This document shows positions 1 to 8,457 of a stretch of DNA of 64,000 bases, piece by piece. The stretch covers positions 1,178,001-1,242,000 of the forward strand of contig DASUNM010000023.1 in NCBI GenBank assembly GCA_036277115.1. The letters are read 5' to 3'. The notes beneath the pieces were generated by a model. That model ran no database searches and was not told the DNA's origin. It worked only from the letters and a program-made list of their open reading frames with translations. The translations under genes and the position numbers were made by a program. Each line of letters starts with the position of its first letter. Position 1 is the first letter of the stretch. The stretch comes from Pyrinomonadaceae bacterium. GTDB taxonomy: Bacteria; Acidobacteriota; Blastocatellia; Pyrinomonadales; Pyrinomonadaceae.

Positions 1-520
1 GCCGAACGCCATCGGAGTAGATCCACTCGCGCATCACTACTCGTCACTGTTTCCGGGATGGCAAAGAGAGGCCACGACGATCGGCGCGTGCGGCGAAGCA
101 CTCCCCTTCCCGGACCATTCGTTCGACGTCGTCTTGTGCGACAACGTCGTGGATCACGCTGAATCGCCTGCCAAAATCGTCTCGGAAATTGTGCGCGTCC
201 TGGCGCCTTCAGGCGTGCTCTACTTCACGGTGAATGTGCATCATCCGATCTATTCGCTAGCCTCGGGAATTCACGGAATTTGGCAGCGTTTGGGTGTTCG
301 GTACGAAGTCGGCCCATTCGCGGATCACACCGTTCACCTGACAGTTCCGGGCGCCCGCGAGTTGTTCGCGCGGCAACCTTTACGCATCGTCAAACAGACA
401 ACGGATCTCGAAGTGGCAAAGGCCCGGGCCCACAACACGCGCGCGCGTCACGCCGGCGATCGTCTGAAACGCGTGTTTTTCAAGAACGCCGTTTACGAGG
501 TGATAGCCGTTCGCGAGTGA
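1..520 (+). CDS. Class I SAM-dependent methyltransferase, 5' end cut by window
   Basis: The frame is open from the first bases to a stop at 520, giving about 172 visible residues, so the N-terminus with motif I lies outside the window. The visible part begins near a GVDP segment, typical of the acidic strand-2 end in Rossmann-fold methyltransferases. It continues with LPFPDHSFDVVLCDNVVDH, the usual motif-IV layout of the Methyltransf_11 family, then VRVLAPSGVLYFTV. Family membership follows from these motifs; the substrate is unknown. An internal TTG at 134 could be read as a start but would cut the fold in half. A second methyltransferase follows after a short palindromic repeat. Confidence 0.75.
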   Translation, partial: PNAIGVDPLAHHYSSLFPGWQREATTIGACGEALPFPDHSFDVVLCDNVVDHAESPAKIVSEIVRVLAPSGVLYFTVNVHHPIYSLASGIHGIWQRLGVRYEVGPFADHTVHLTVPGARELFARQPLRIVKQTTDLEVAKARAHNTRARHAGDRLKRVFFKNAVYEVIAVRE

Positions 521-531
521 CTCGCGCGTTG

Positions 532-590
532 AGCGGCACAGACTTCAGTCTGTTCACCCGTCGAACTCACAGACTAAAGTCTGTGCCACT
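532..590. repeat. Palindromic repeat, family A copy 1
   Basis: The arms GGCACAGACTTCAGTCTGT and ACAGACTAAAGTCTGTGCC form a long imperfect inverted repeat, and each arm contains its own small palindrome. A second copy with the same layout lies at 48261-48322. It sits between two methyltransferase genes and ends just before the start of the second one. Confidence 0.85.
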
Positions 591-596
591 CTGATA

Positions 597-1244
597 GTGA
601 TGACAATTCAGGATGCTTACACGGACTGGTCCGCGACTTACGATTCAGATCGAAACCTGACGCGCGATTTGGATCAGCACGTCGCGCGCCAGGAACTTGC
701 TCGCTTCCACTGTCGATCAATTCTTGAGGTTGGCTGCGGCACGGGAAAGAACACGCCGCTGCTCGCCTCGATTGGCGAACATGTGCATGCGCTGGATTTT
801 TCGGCGGGCATGATCGAGAAAGCGAGAGCGAAAGTAACATCGCCGAATGTCACTTTCGAAATTGCCGACATTACACAGCGGTGGCCTGCTAAAGATCAAT
901 CATTCGATCTGATCGTCTGCAATCTCGTCCTCGAACACATCGAAGACCTCAATTTTATTTTTGCTGAAGCGTCGCGCGTGCTGGTCGAAGACGGAAGGTT
1001 TTTTATCTGTGAGCTTCACCCGTTTCGACAATACCTGGGGACACAGGCGCGCTTTCAACGTGCGGATGACACGCAGCACATCACCGCTTTCACGCATCAC
1101 GTAACGGACTTCACGAACGCCGCCCTGGCAAACGGTTTAATGGTTAAGGAAATGAGAGAGTGGTGGCACGACGAAGACGAAGGCAAGGCACCCCGCCTGA
1201 TCTCGTTTCTATTTGAGAATCACGTACCACAATTGAATTGTTAG
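597..1244 (+). CDS. Class I SAM-dependent methyltransferase (UbiE/Methyltransf_11-like)
   Basis: This 215-residue protein has a complete methyltransferase core. Motif I is ILEVGCGTGKNTPLL near residues 41-55, an acidic LDFSAGM follows, and motif IV is SFDLIVCNLVLEHIEDL near residues 100-116, followed by RVLVEDGRFFICELHPF. The substrate cannot be told from sequence. Two overlapping starts are possible, GTG at 597 or ATG at 600, and neither has a clear ribosome-binding site. The start lies immediately after a palindromic repeat, so the original leader may have been replaced. Confidence 0.8.
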   Translation: MMTIQDAYTDWSATYDSDRNLTRDLDQHVARQELARFHCRSILEVGCGTGKNTPLLASIGEHVHALDFSAGMIEKARAKVTSPNVTFEIADITQRWPAKDQSFDLIVCNLVLEHIEDLNFIFAEASRVLVEDGRFFICELHPFRQYLGTQARFQRADDTQHITAFTHHVTDFTNAALANGLMVKEMREWWHDEDEGKAPRLISFLFENHVPQLNC

Positions 1245-1669
1245 TGCTGCTTTTCTTTGCGCAGCCGCTCGAGAAGTTGGTTGATGCTCTCTAGCAGTGC
1301 GTGCGCGTTACGATCCACGCGCGCGACGGTGTCGCGTTGGGCTTCGGTCAGCGGCGCTTCGCGGTCGCGCTCAAGACACTGACACAAGCCGATAATTGCA
1401 TTCAGAGGCGTGCGAAGCTCGTGCGTCACATTTCTGACGTACTCGGGTCCCAAGTCGTCCTGGGCCAGCAATGCTCCGTTGAGGCGCACGCGGTTGTGAG
1501 GTATGTCCAAATCGCCGTTCATGATCCCGTCGTCCCGCTTTCCGACCGCTTCTTCAGTCAGATCCAAGGACGCTCCTTTGTTCGAAGTTTGCGTGAGGCC
1601 CGGGGAGTTGTTCGCTTCGCACGTGGTTCTTTCTGACGTCAAAGCAGGAGGCTGATCCGCAGAACTCAC
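1241..1669 (-). CDS. Isolated histidine-kinase phosphoacceptor (HisKA) protein without ATPase domain
   Basis: The 142-residue product has a non-conserved N-terminal half and then YVRNVTHELRTPLNAIIGL, a textbook H-box with the phosphoacceptor at His83, followed by a second helix of the dimerisation domain. The protein stops where an HATPase_c domain would normally begin; no N, G1 or G2 box is present. The start is GTG at 1669, with an internal ATG at residue 50 as an alternative. It lies downstream of a single-domain receiver in the same direction and may act as a phosphotransfer partner. A truncated kinase is the other reading. Confidence 0.6.
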   Translation of the reverse strand: MSSADQPPALTSERTTCEANNSPGLTQTSNKGASLDLTEEAVGKRDDGIMNGDLDIPHNRVRLNGALLAQDDLGPEYVRNVTHELRTPLNAIIGLCQCLERDREAPLTEAQRDTVARVDRNAHALLESINQLLERLRKEKQH

Positions 1670-1801
1670 ATCATTTGAGTAGTCAAGGATTGTGCCAGCC
1701 GTGATCCGCGGACAGCAGTGGGAAAACAGGATTATGCGCCAGTAGGGTTAATAAATTGGCACTGTAATCGGCCATCTAACGAGCGATTCCGGTACGAAGT
1801 G

Positions 1802-2185
1802 TTACTCCCCGTTCTTCGCCAGGAAGCGGGTAATCAGATTATTGAGTTGATCAAAATCGATGGGCTTCGTTACGTACTCGTTACATCCAGCCGCGAGCGC
1901 CGCTTCGCGCGATTCAGCACCATCATGCGCTGAAACCGCGACGATCGGCACATCGCGGAACTCTTCACACTCACGAATTCGTCTCGTGGCGGCCAGGCCA
2001 TCAAGCTTCGGCAGACTCAGGTCCATGAGGATTAAGTCAGGATGCTCGCTCAAAGCCACCTCAACTGCCTGCTCGCCGTCGGTTGCTTCGATCACACTAT
2101 GACCAGCCATCTCGAGCAGACGCCGCATCATGAAGCGACTATCTTCGAAATCCTCAACAACCAGGAAGAGTTCTTTCTCTCTCAT
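1802..2185 (-). CDS. Single-domain response regulator (CheY/DivK type)
   Basis: The 127 residues form one receiver domain and nothing else. The acidic pocket is E11/D12 with D15 nearby, the phosphoacceptor is D55 in ILMDLSLPKLDG, the switch serine is S85 in VAVSAH, and the conserved lysine is K107 in TKPID. No output domain is present, so signalling must be by protein contact. The gene precedes the isolated HisKA protein on the same strand and is divergent from the kinase/NtrC pair at 2337-4424. Confidence 0.9.
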   Translation of the reverse strand: MREKELFLVVEDFEDSRFMMRRLLEMAGHSVIEATDGEQAVEVALSEHPDLILMDLSLPKLDGLAATRRIRECEEFRDVPIVAVSAHDGAESREAALAAGCNEYVTKPIDFDQLNNLITRFLAKNGE

Positions 2186-2336
2186 TTAGTTAAGCCTACT
2201 CCTCACCGCGCCCTATTAGCATGACAAGCATACGCCGAAACAACCTTGTTTTGCTCTCGCACTGAAACGCGACACAAAATCACAACGCAATCGAGCCTAT
2301 TTCGTACAGGTTTACCAGTATCATCGGTTTTACGCG

Positions 2337-2999
2337 ATGAAAGCTGCATCTTCTATGCAATTAGACCCCGCGGCCCTCGAAGATCTGGGCCGAGCGACGC
2401 TCAGAATCGTTCACGATCTCAAGAACCAGCTTAATGGACTCAAATTGTACGCCACGTTTCTGCGCAAGCGTCTGGAGCGCGACGAACATTCGCCGGAAGA
2501 GCGCGAGACGATTGTGAAACTTGTCGCTGGTTTAGATCGTGCGGCGAGAGATTTGACGGCGCTGGTGCGATACGCACAGCCACAGGATCTGCGACAACTA
2601 TCGGGCGTCGACCTGCGCAGCGTAATCCAGGCGGCCGCCCATGATCCAGCGCAGCGAGTCACCGGCGCCCTGAGTGGAAGCCTCTTGGGGGATGTCAGCG
2701 ATGGGCCACTTGTCGGGGTATTCGATCCGCATTCGCTCGCCGATGCATTCAGCTCTCTGGCGCGCGAAGCATTCGCCGGCCGCAGCGCAAGTGGTGAATC
2801 CGCCGTCACGTTGCACGCCGAAAGAAGTGCCGGCGAAGGTTCCGCGAAAGCCATCATCGAATGGCGTGGCTTAACCTTGCGCGAAGGTATTGAGCCTGGC
2901 ATCCATGCACAGTTCGCTAAACGCGCGATTGAAGCCCACGGTGGCGTGGTTGAATTCGATCGCGACAAAATTCGTGTCACTTTACCTCTCTCCGAATAA
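2337..2999 (+). CDS. Histidine-kinase-like protein with degenerate ATPase domain
   Basis: The 220-residue protein has an H-box of the HDLKN type (IVHDLKNQLNGLKLYATFL, His26) and a helical second half. The C-terminus, FAKRAIEAHGGVVEFDRDKIRVTLPL, aligns in style with the end of HATPase_c domains. No convincing N-box or DxGxG box is visible, so ATP binding is doubtful. It lacks sensor and membrane segments. It lies 27 bp upstream of an NtrC-type regulator and is probably cotranscribed with it, which suggests it is that regulator's cytoplasmic partner, either as a weak kinase or as a docking or phosphatase module. Confidence 0.65.
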   Translation: MKAASSMQLDPAALEDLGRATLRIVHDLKNQLNGLKLYATFLRKRLERDEHSPEERETIVKLVAGLDRAARDLTALVRYAQPQDLRQLSGVDLRSVIQAAAHDPAQRVTGALSGSLLGDVSDGPLVGVFDPHSLADAFSSLAREAFAGRSASGESAVTLHAERSAGEGSAKAIIEWRGLTLREGIEPGIHAQFAKRAIEAHGGVVEFDRDKIRVTLPLSE

Positions 3000-3026
3000 A
3001 TCCAAAAGGAGTTCTACGTAATCAGA

Positions 3027-4424
3027 ATGAGCAAAGCAAAGAACAAAGATACTCGGATTCTGGTTGTTGACGACGAACCGCTGATGAGCGATTCGCTGCG
3101 GCAACACCTCACGGATGAGGGTTACGCGGTTGATGTAAGTTCCAGCGGCACTCAAGCCATCGATCTTTTCGACGGTGGCGCGCATCACCTGGTCATTTGC
3201 GATCTGCAACTGCCGGACATGGACGGGCTCGAGTTGCTGCGTCACATGAAAGACGCAAAGCCGTCGACGGAAGTGATCGTGGTGACGGGCTACGGATCAG
3301 TGCAAGTCGCGGTCGAGGCAATTAAATCAGGGGCGTTCTACTTCGTCGAGAAACCATTCGACTTTGAAGAGTTGTCGCCGCTGGTTGAGAAGGCCCTCGA
3401 GCGGCGCGAGCTGGTGGCTGAGACCGCGAACATGCGACGGCAACTCTCGACGCGCGCTGAGTACTTCAACATCATCGGATCGTCGAAACCGATGCAGACG
3501 ATCTACGAAACGATCGAGTCAGTCGCGAAGTCCGACGCAAACGTTTTGATCGTCGGCGAGTCCGGCACGGGCAAAGAACTCATCGCCAACGCAGTGCACT
3601 ACAATTCGCTGCGCGCGAAGAAGCCTTTCATCAAAGTGAACTGCGCAGCTTTGCCAAAAGAACTGATCGAATCCGAATTATTCGGTCACACCAAAGGCGC
3701 CTTCACCGGCGCTCATGCCGACAAAGAAGGCCTCGTGCAACACGCCGCCGGTGGCTCGCTGATGCTGGACGAAATCGCGGAAATGCCTGTGGAGTTGCAG
3801 CCGAAACTGCTGCGCGTACTTCAGGAACGCAGTTGCCGCAAAATCGGTTCAGAGAAGAGCTATCCGGTGGATTTCCGCCTGATTTGCTCGACCAATCGCA
3901 TGCCGGCCGATGCCATCCGCGACGGACTTTTGCGCGACGACCTTTTTTATCGCATCTCGACCATCACCATCCACGTGCCGCCTCTGCGCGAGCGGATGGA
4001 AGACATTCAGTTACTCAGCGATCACTTTTTCAAAGAGTATTCCGAGAAGTACGACCGGCCACTTAATGGCGTGTCGCAGTCAGCCTACCAGCGTCTCTTC
4101 TCTCATTCCTGGCCCGGTAACGTCCGCGAACTGCAGAACGTCATCGAGCGTGCGGTGCTTTTGGCTAAGGGCGATCGCATCGAACCCGTCGATCTGCCTT
4201 TCGACAACGGCACTGCGCCGTCTGCTACTTCACCGACGATGGCCTGGGATGTTCCACCTAATATGACCCTCGAGGACATCGAGAAGTTCGTCATCGAGCG
4301 CACCCTGCAACGGACCGGCGGTAACAAGCAGAAAGCTGCAAATATGCTTGGCATTTACCGGCCGCGCCTTTACAGTAAGATCAAGAAGTATCGGATTGGC
4401 TCGGACGCCGTGAGCGCGAACTAA
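3027..4424 (+). CDS. NtrC-family sigma-54-dependent response regulator
   Basis: This is a full-length 465-residue activator. The receiver domain (about 8-125) has D15/D16, phosphoacceptor D59 in CDLQLPDMDG and K109. The AAA+ domain (about 148-385) has Walker A GESGTGKE at 177-184, the sigma-54 contact loop GAFTGA at 224-229 and Walker B-like SLMLDEIAEMP. A Fis-type helix-turn-helix ends the protein (NKQKAANMLGIYRPRLYSKI). An AAAGGAG element lies a little upstream of the ATG. The kinase-like gene precedes it and a PilZ gene follows. Target promoters are not known; I saw no convincing -24/-12 site nearby. Confidence 0.93.
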   Translation: MSKAKNKDTRILVVDDEPLMSDSLRQHLTDEGYAVDVSSSGTQAIDLFDGGAHHLVICDLQLPDMDGLELLRHMKDAKPSTEVIVVTGYGSVQVAVEAIKSGAFYFVEKPFDFEELSPLVEKALERRELVAETANMRRQLSTRAEYFNIIGSSKPMQTIYETIESVAKSDANVLIVGESGTGKELIANAVHYNSLRAKKPFIKVNCAALPKELIESELFGHTKGAFTGAHADKEGLVQHAAGGSLMLDEIAEMPVELQPKLLRVLQERSCRKIGSEKSYPVDFRLICSTNRMPADAIRDGLLRDDLFYRISTITIHVPPLRERMEDIQLLSDHFFKEYSEKYDRPLNGVSQSAYQRLFSHSWPGNVRELQNVIERAVLLAKGDRIEPVDLPFDNGTAPSATSPTMAWDVPPNMTLEDIEKFVIERTLQRTGGNKQKAANMLGIYRPRLYSKIKKYRIGSDAVSAN

Positions 4425-4454
4425 GGGAAACTACCAACAAAGAAGGACCCGACC

Positions 4455-4853
4455 GTGCAATCAAACCCTGAAGACCGTCGTCAGTCTCCCAGGCTCGATG
4501 CAAACCTTCAAGCGCGCCTCGAATTCAGCGTACTGCTGCGCGAAGCTGAGAGTAGCGAGACCGGCGTGCAACACATGCGCGCGGTGGCGGGCCACACCGT
4601 CAATCTCAGCACGGTTGGTCTCGCGGTGATGCTGCACGCGCAGAATATCGATCCGCAATACCTGACCGGCGGCGAAAACTCAATGTCGATCGAGCTTGAT
4701 CTGCCGAGTGGCGTTTCGATCGAGATCGAAGCCATGCCCGTTCGCTACGAAAAGCGGGACGACGGCTATCTGATCGGCGCGCGCATCACCGAAATCAGTG
4801 AGCGCGATCGTGAACTGTATGATGAGTACTTGCGGGAAATTGCGGGAGCCTAA
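4455..4853 (+). CDS. PilZ-domain protein
   Basis: The 132-residue protein begins at GTG and carries the two PilZ signatures for cyclic di-GMP: an RxxxR-type motif in DRRQSPRL near residues 7-13 and NLSTVGLAV (an N/DxSxxG motif) about 45 residues later. The rest fits a six-stranded PilZ barrel with a C-terminal helix. It starts 30 bp after the NtrC-type regulator, so it is likely in the same transcript, linking that pathway to c-di-GMP level. Binding itself is inferred from the motifs. Confidence 0.8.
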   Translation: MQSNPEDRRQSPRLDANLQARLEFSVLLREAESSETGVQHMRAVAGHTVNLSTVGLAVMLHAQNIDPQYLTGGENSMSIELDLPSGVSIEIEAMPVRYEKRDDGYLIGARITEISERDRELYDEYLREIAGA

Positions 4854-4895
4854 TCCCACTGAACATCCAACTCGCAATAACGAAGCGACAAATCT

Positions 4896-5270
4896 TTACA
4901 GCACTGATAAGAACCGAGCCAGCGTCATACCAAACGCAAACAGGAAGGCATAGACAAACCGATCCAGACGGACGAGTGGCTTCCCTTGACGCCGACGCAG
5001 CCAGCCTATTCCGACCATCGTCAACGCTGCCAATAACGGTATGAGCACCAGACTCAGACCGGGGAAGCGGGAACTGCGAAAGAACCTATAGGGAAAGAAT
5101 ATCGTGAGAAGTAGGCCGGCGATCGCGCCGAGAGCAAAACAGATTATCGCCGCCAGAAACCTGCTAACCGCGGTGGGCCACCAATGCGTCTTCGAAAGTT
5201 TTTGAGATGATCCTTCAAATAACCCTTCCACAAAGACCGTCAGGATAAGTTCTAGTAAAAGCCCAAGCAT
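4896..5270 (-). CDS. Small integral membrane protein of unknown function
   Basis: I do not recognise this 124-residue protein. It has a hydrophobic N-terminus (MLGLLLELILTVFVEGLF), a segment FLAAIICFALGAIAGLLLTIFF, a third LVLIPLLAALTMVGIGWL followed by a basic stretch RRRQGK, and a last hydrophobic stretch FVYAFLFAFGMTLARFL. Four membrane spans are likely. It lies between the PilZ gene (convergent) and queD (same strand) and nothing in the context assigns a role. Confidence 0.55.
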   Translation of the reverse strand: MLGLLLELILTVFVEGLFEGSSQKLSKTHWWPTAVSRFLAAIICFALGAIAGLLLTIFFPYRFFRSSRFPGLSLVLIPLLAALTMVGIGWLRRRQGKPLVRLDRFVYAFLFAFGMTLARFLSVL

Positions 5271-5299
5271 GGATTTGGCGCACGAAGGCTAAGTTGCTG

Positions 5300-5683
5300 C
5301 TACACGATTTCATAAGTAGCCACGCTCGTCGGCGTCTCAAAGCATCTCACTTTGTAAATCTGCACGCGCTCGTCGTTAATCTTCGCGGCCAACTTTTCCA
5401 ACACAAACCGCGCGACATTTTCCGCCGAAGGATTCTGTTCCACGACAAACGGCTCGAGCTCATTCAAGTTCTTGTGATCCAGATACGTAACCAGATCGTC
5501 GGCGGCCTGCTTTAGCTCAACAAAGTCCACCAGCAAACCGATGTTGTTCAACTCCTTGCCGCGCGCATAGATTTCGATCTTGTAATTGTGGCCGTGCAGG
5601 TTTTCGCACTTTCCCCGATAGCCGCGCAGTTGATGCGCGCTGGAAAAATTGCGCTCGATCATGACTTCAAATTGTCCGGGCAT
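5300..5683 (-). CDS. queD: 6-carboxytetrahydropterin synthase QueD (6-pyruvoyl-tetrahydropterin synthase family)
   Basis: The 127-residue protein matches the QueD/PTPS family in length and motifs. Zinc ligands are His17 in FSSAHQL and His30/His32 in CENLHGHNY, the catalytic Cys is Cys26, the Asp69-His70 pair is in LDHKNLNE, and the substrate Glu is in PTSVATYEIV near the C-terminus. QueD converts dihydroneopterin triphosphate to 6-carboxy-tetrahydropterin in the queuosine/7-deazaguanine pathway. No other queuosine gene is nearby, so the pathway assignment rests on the CxxxH motif pattern rather than context. A heptamer repeat array lies directly upstream. Confidence 0.9.
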   Translation of the reverse strand: MPGQFEVMIERNFSSAHQLRGYRGKCENLHGHNYKIEIYARGKELNNIGLLVDFVELKQAADDLVTYLDHKNLNELEPFVVEQNPSAENVARFVLEKLAAKINDERVQIYKVRCFETPTSVATYEIV

Positions 5684-5689
5684 GGAACT

Positions 5690-5724
5690 TAGTTTCAGGT
5701 TTCAAGTTTAAAGTTTCAAGTTGG
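5690..5724. repeat. Heptamer tandem array, GTTTCAA unit
   Basis: About five 7-base units of GTTTCAG/GTTTCAA/GTTTAAA run directly upstream of the queD start codon. The same unit recurs at 6132-6162 and at the 3' end of the helicase gene near 6201-6240. Confidence 0.8.
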
Positions 5725-5754
5725 GGGCTTGTTGGCGGTACGACTTTGGCCTTT

Positions 5755-5875
5755 CTCATTCACACCGCGGCTTTAGCCCGGGGCAACGCAACTCAGACAC
5801 AAGAAACCGTTTGAACGGTTTCCTTTCGCGGCGTGCCAACCGTGATCGCCGCGCTAAAGCGGCGGCGAGACCGAG
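5755..5875. repeat. Palindromic repeat cluster (family D-like)
   Basis: It contains CATTCACACCGCGGCTTTAG, related to the family D hairpin seen near 34654, 36028 and 36400. The perfect palindrome GAAACCGTTTGAACGGTTTC at 5803-5822 and a GCCGCGCTAAAGCGGCGG hairpin follow. It lies between queD and the MbtH-like gene. Confidence 0.7.
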
Positions 5876-5897
5876 ACATTTTAAAATTGAACCTCGC

Positions 5898-6107
5898 CTA
5901 CTTGCCTTCCATTTCCTTCCGCAAGCTGAGCGGGCGCATGTCGGTCCAGACTTCTTTAATGTAAGCCAGGCATTCCTCTTTTGTGCCTGTCTTGCCGGCG
6001 TCGTTCCAGCCGAGTGCGTTTTCGCGATCGGCCGGCCAGATCGAATACTGCTCTTCGTGGTTAACGACAACCTTGTAGATGGTTCTGTCTTCTCGTTCTT
6101 CGCTCAT
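5898..6107 (-). CDS. MbtH-like protein (NRPS adenylation-domain chaperone family)
   Basis: The 69-residue protein has the full MbtH signature: [10 protein letters not shown] near residues 16-25, GW at 33-34, then [18 protein letters not shown] at 46-63, with the three family tryptophans W24, W34 and W54. MbtH proteins bind and activate adenylation domains of non-ribosomal peptide synthetases. The start at 6107 has a strong GGAGGT ribosome-binding site. No adenylation, condensation or carrier domain is encoded in this window, so it is an orphan here. Repeats flank it on both sides. Confidence 0.9.
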   Translation of the reverse strand: MSEEREDRTIYKVVVNHEEQYSIWPADRENALGWNDAGKTGTKEECLAYIKEVWTDMRPLSLRKEMEGK

Positions 6108-6131
6108 CTTAACCTCCAGAGGGATGGGATC

Positions 6132-6165
6132 TCAGTTTCAGGTTTAAAGTTTCAAGTTGCGAGCC
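6132..6165. repeat. Heptamer tandem array, GTTTCAA unit
   Basis: A short run of GTTTCAG, GTTTAAA and GTTTCAA units lies between the MbtH-like gene and the helicase gene. The helicase gene's own last codons (6201-6240) are built from the same units. Confidence 0.75.
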
Positions 6166-6200
6166 GGCGTTACTTTGCGACTTGGCGTGAAGCGCCCCCG

Positions 6201-8186
6201 TTACAAACCTGAAACCTGAAACTTGGAACTTGAAACTTCCCTCTCGAACACGGAACGTAAATCCTCGATCTTCGAAGTGACCCGGCACGGCGGCAGGCTC
6301 TTGAGAAACTGTTGCCCGTACATCTTCGTCCGCAGCCGCGGATCGAGCACCGCGAGCACGCCGCGATCCGATGTGCTGCGAATCAGACGACCCAATCCCT
6401 GCTTCAAGCTGATGATCGCCTGCGGCACGCTGTACTCGTAGAAGCTTGAGCCGCCCATCTCTTCAATGTGCCGCTGCCGCGCGGCGACGACCGGATCGGT
6501 CGGAACCGCGAACGGAAGCTTGTCGATGATCACACACGATAGTTGGTCGCCGCGTACATCGACACCTTGCCAGAAACTCGCCGTCGCAAACAAAACGGCG
6601 TGCGGCGTCTCGCGAAACTTTTTCAGCAGAGCGCCTTTCGAGGCGCTGCCCTGCACAAAGCACGGATAGTCGATCTGCGACGCCACTCGATCGTAAAGCT
6701 CGTTCATGCCCGCGTTACTGGTGGAAAGCACGAACGCGCGCCCTTCCGTCGCGTTCACGATCTTGATCACTTCATCCGCCGCGGCGCGTCCCCATTGGGG
6801 CGAGCGCGGGTCAGGCATCGAAGGCGGCAAGTACAGCACGGCCTGATTCTCAAAATCGAAGATCGATTCCGCGAACATCTCTTCGCTTTCGTCCAGCCCC
6901 AGACGCTCGCGTATGAAGCGAAAGTTCCCGGCGCTGGAAAGCGTGGCCGAGGTCAGAACCACGGTCGGCACTTTCTCGAAGAGACGATCCTGAAGCAATC
7001 CCGAAACATCAATGGGCGACGCGCGCAGGAATACCCCGCGGCCCCGCCGCTCCAGCCAATAAACGAATTTCTGATCATCCGCCTTAACGACGAAGCTCAG
7101 CGAGAAGCGCAACTCGCGTGTGCGCCGCAGAATGTTCTCAGCATCCGGTGGTGGATCCTTGAGAATCGCCAGCGTTGTCTCCAAACGATAAAGCGCCTTG
7201 TCGAGCGCATCGCTCGGAGCGCCCGCTTCTTCGTCTTCGACGCCTTCCCTCACAGTCGTGCTACTGCCCCGATTCGGCGTTAGCGCAAACCTTCCTTCCA
7301 ACCCGCGCCCCTCACGAAACGAAACCCAAAACGCATCCGCGAATCGCTGCACGCGCGCGCTAATCCGCGCCAGCTGTCTTTCCACTTCATGCTCCTCAAG
7401 CCGCAACGCGCCCACGTCGTAAAGCAGATCATCAATCTGATAATTCGAGACCTGCACGCCAAAGTATTCCGAAGCGACGTCTTCGATCTGATGCGCTTCG
7501 TCGAGGATTACCGCCGCGTAATCCGGCAGCACCGCGCCATACGCGCCATTTCGCAAAGCCAAATCGGCAAAGAAAAGATGATGATTGACGACGATGATGT
7601 CGGCATCCAGAGCCCTCTGCCGCATGCGCGTGACGAAGCATGGCTCGTAATCCGGGCACTTTTGTCCCAGACAAGTATCTGAGCGCGCATCGATATGTCG
7701 CCAGAACGGCAGGTTCTCAGGCAGGTTTGAAAGTTCCGCGCGATCGCCCGTTTCCGTCGTCGTCGTCCAGCGAAACACTTCGTCGAATTGATCGATCTGA
7801 TCGAGTCCTTCCAGCACCGGCGTGCTTTCCGCGCGCTTGATCCGGTGCAGACACGCGTAATTGTTCCGCCCCTTCATCACGGCCGCGCGAAACTTCGCCG
7901 GCAAAGTCTCTTGAAGAAACGGAATGTCCTTCTCCATCAACTGTTCTTGCAGATTTTTTGTGCCGGTCGAGATGACTATGCGCGCGCCACTACCGACCGC
8001 CGCCGCGATCGCCGGCACCAGGTAGGCAAGCGTCTTACCGGTCCCGGTGCCCGCTTCGACGATTAAGTGGCGCTTCTGCTCAAACGCGCGCAGAACCGCC
8101 GACGCCATTTCAATCTGGCCCGGCCGGTGTTCGTATTCAGGATGAGTCCTGGCAATCAGGCCTTCCGGCCCAAAGACTTCTTGCAT
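6201..8186 (-). CDS. dinG: DinG/XPD-family ATP-dependent DNA helicase
   Basis: The 661-residue superfamily 2 helicase has Walker A EAGTGTGKT at 44-52, a DEAH box (VILDEAHQIED) near 230 and late motifs including QGLGRLIRSTSDRG. Four cysteines, C112, C172, C177 and C183, sit where XPD/DinG proteins bind a 4Fe-4S cluster (CLGQKCPDYEPC). Such enzymes unwind 5'-3' and resolve R-loops, D-loops and G4 structures; which of these applies here is inference. The last dozen residues (SSSKFQVSGL) are encoded by GTTTCAA heptamers that supply the stop codon, so the natural C-terminus has probably been replaced. The gene name is by family resemblance. Confidence 0.88.
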   Translation of the reverse strand: MQEVFGPEGLIARTHPEYEHRPGQIEMASAVLRAFEQKRHLIVEAGTGTGKTLAYLVPAIAAAVGSGARIVISTGTKNLQEQLMEKDIPFLQETLPAKFRAAVMKGRNNYACLHRIKRAESTPVLEGLDQIDQFDEVFRWTTTTETGDRAELSNLPENLPFWRHIDARSDTCLGQKCPDYEPCFVTRMRQRALDADIIVVNHHLFFADLALRNGAYGAVLPDYAAVILDEAHQIEDVASEYFGVQVSNYQIDDLLYDVGALRLEEHEVERQLARISARVQRFADAFWVSFREGRGLEGRFALTPNRGSSTTVREGVEDEEAGAPSDALDKALYRLETTLAILKDPPPDAENILRRTRELRFSLSFVVKADDQKFVYWLERRGRGVFLRASPIDVSGLLQDRLFEKVPTVVLTSATLSSAGNFRFIRERLGLDESEEMFAESIFDFENQAVLYLPPSMPDPRSPQWGRAAADEVIKIVNATEGRAFVLSTSNAGMNELYDRVASQIDYPCFVQGSASKGALLKKFRETPHAVLFATASFWQGVDVRGDQLSCVIIDKLPFAVPTDPVVAARQRHIEEMGGSSFYEYSVPQAIISLKQGLGRLIRSTSDRGVLAVLDPRLRTKMYGQQFLKSLPPCRVTSKIEDLRSVFEREVSSSKFQVSGL

Positions 8187-8230
8187 GAGAGAAGTACTTT
8201 AACTGGAAAGGAGTAAATGGTGAATCGTTC

Positions 8231-8326
8231 GGGGCAGTAGCCCGACCGTCAGGGAGGGCTTATCAGAAATCTGTGAAATCTGCGGATAAGAACCTACGCC
8301 CTCCCTGACGGTCGGGCTACTGCCCC
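8231..8326. repeat. Palindromic repeat, family B copy 1
   Basis: Near-perfect arms of about 29 bases (GGGGCAGTAGCCCGACCGTC and onward to AGGGAGGGC, and its reverse complement) enclose a 30-40-base centre containing a second small inverted repeat (TTATC/GATAA). Related copies are at 8898-8935, 46154-46242 and 58439-58533. Confidence 0.9.
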
Positions 8327-8332
8327 GATGCC

Positions 8333-8402
8333 GTCTGCCTCCTGCCTCCTGCCTACTGGCATCTTCGACCGCGCCCGAGGTGACTCATCACTCATGACTC
8401 AT
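8333..8402. repeat. Heptamer tandem arrays (CTGCCTC and ACTCATC units)
   Basis: Two short 7-base-period runs follow the family B element: CTGCCTC/CTGCCTA units, then ACTCATC/ACTCATG units. They fill the space before the GNAT gene, leaving no obvious promoter or ribosome-binding site. Confidence 0.7.
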
Positions 8403-8457
8403 CAGTGCTCTTCCGGTTTCACTTGAAACATCGAGCCTGAACCCCGAAACTCACGGC

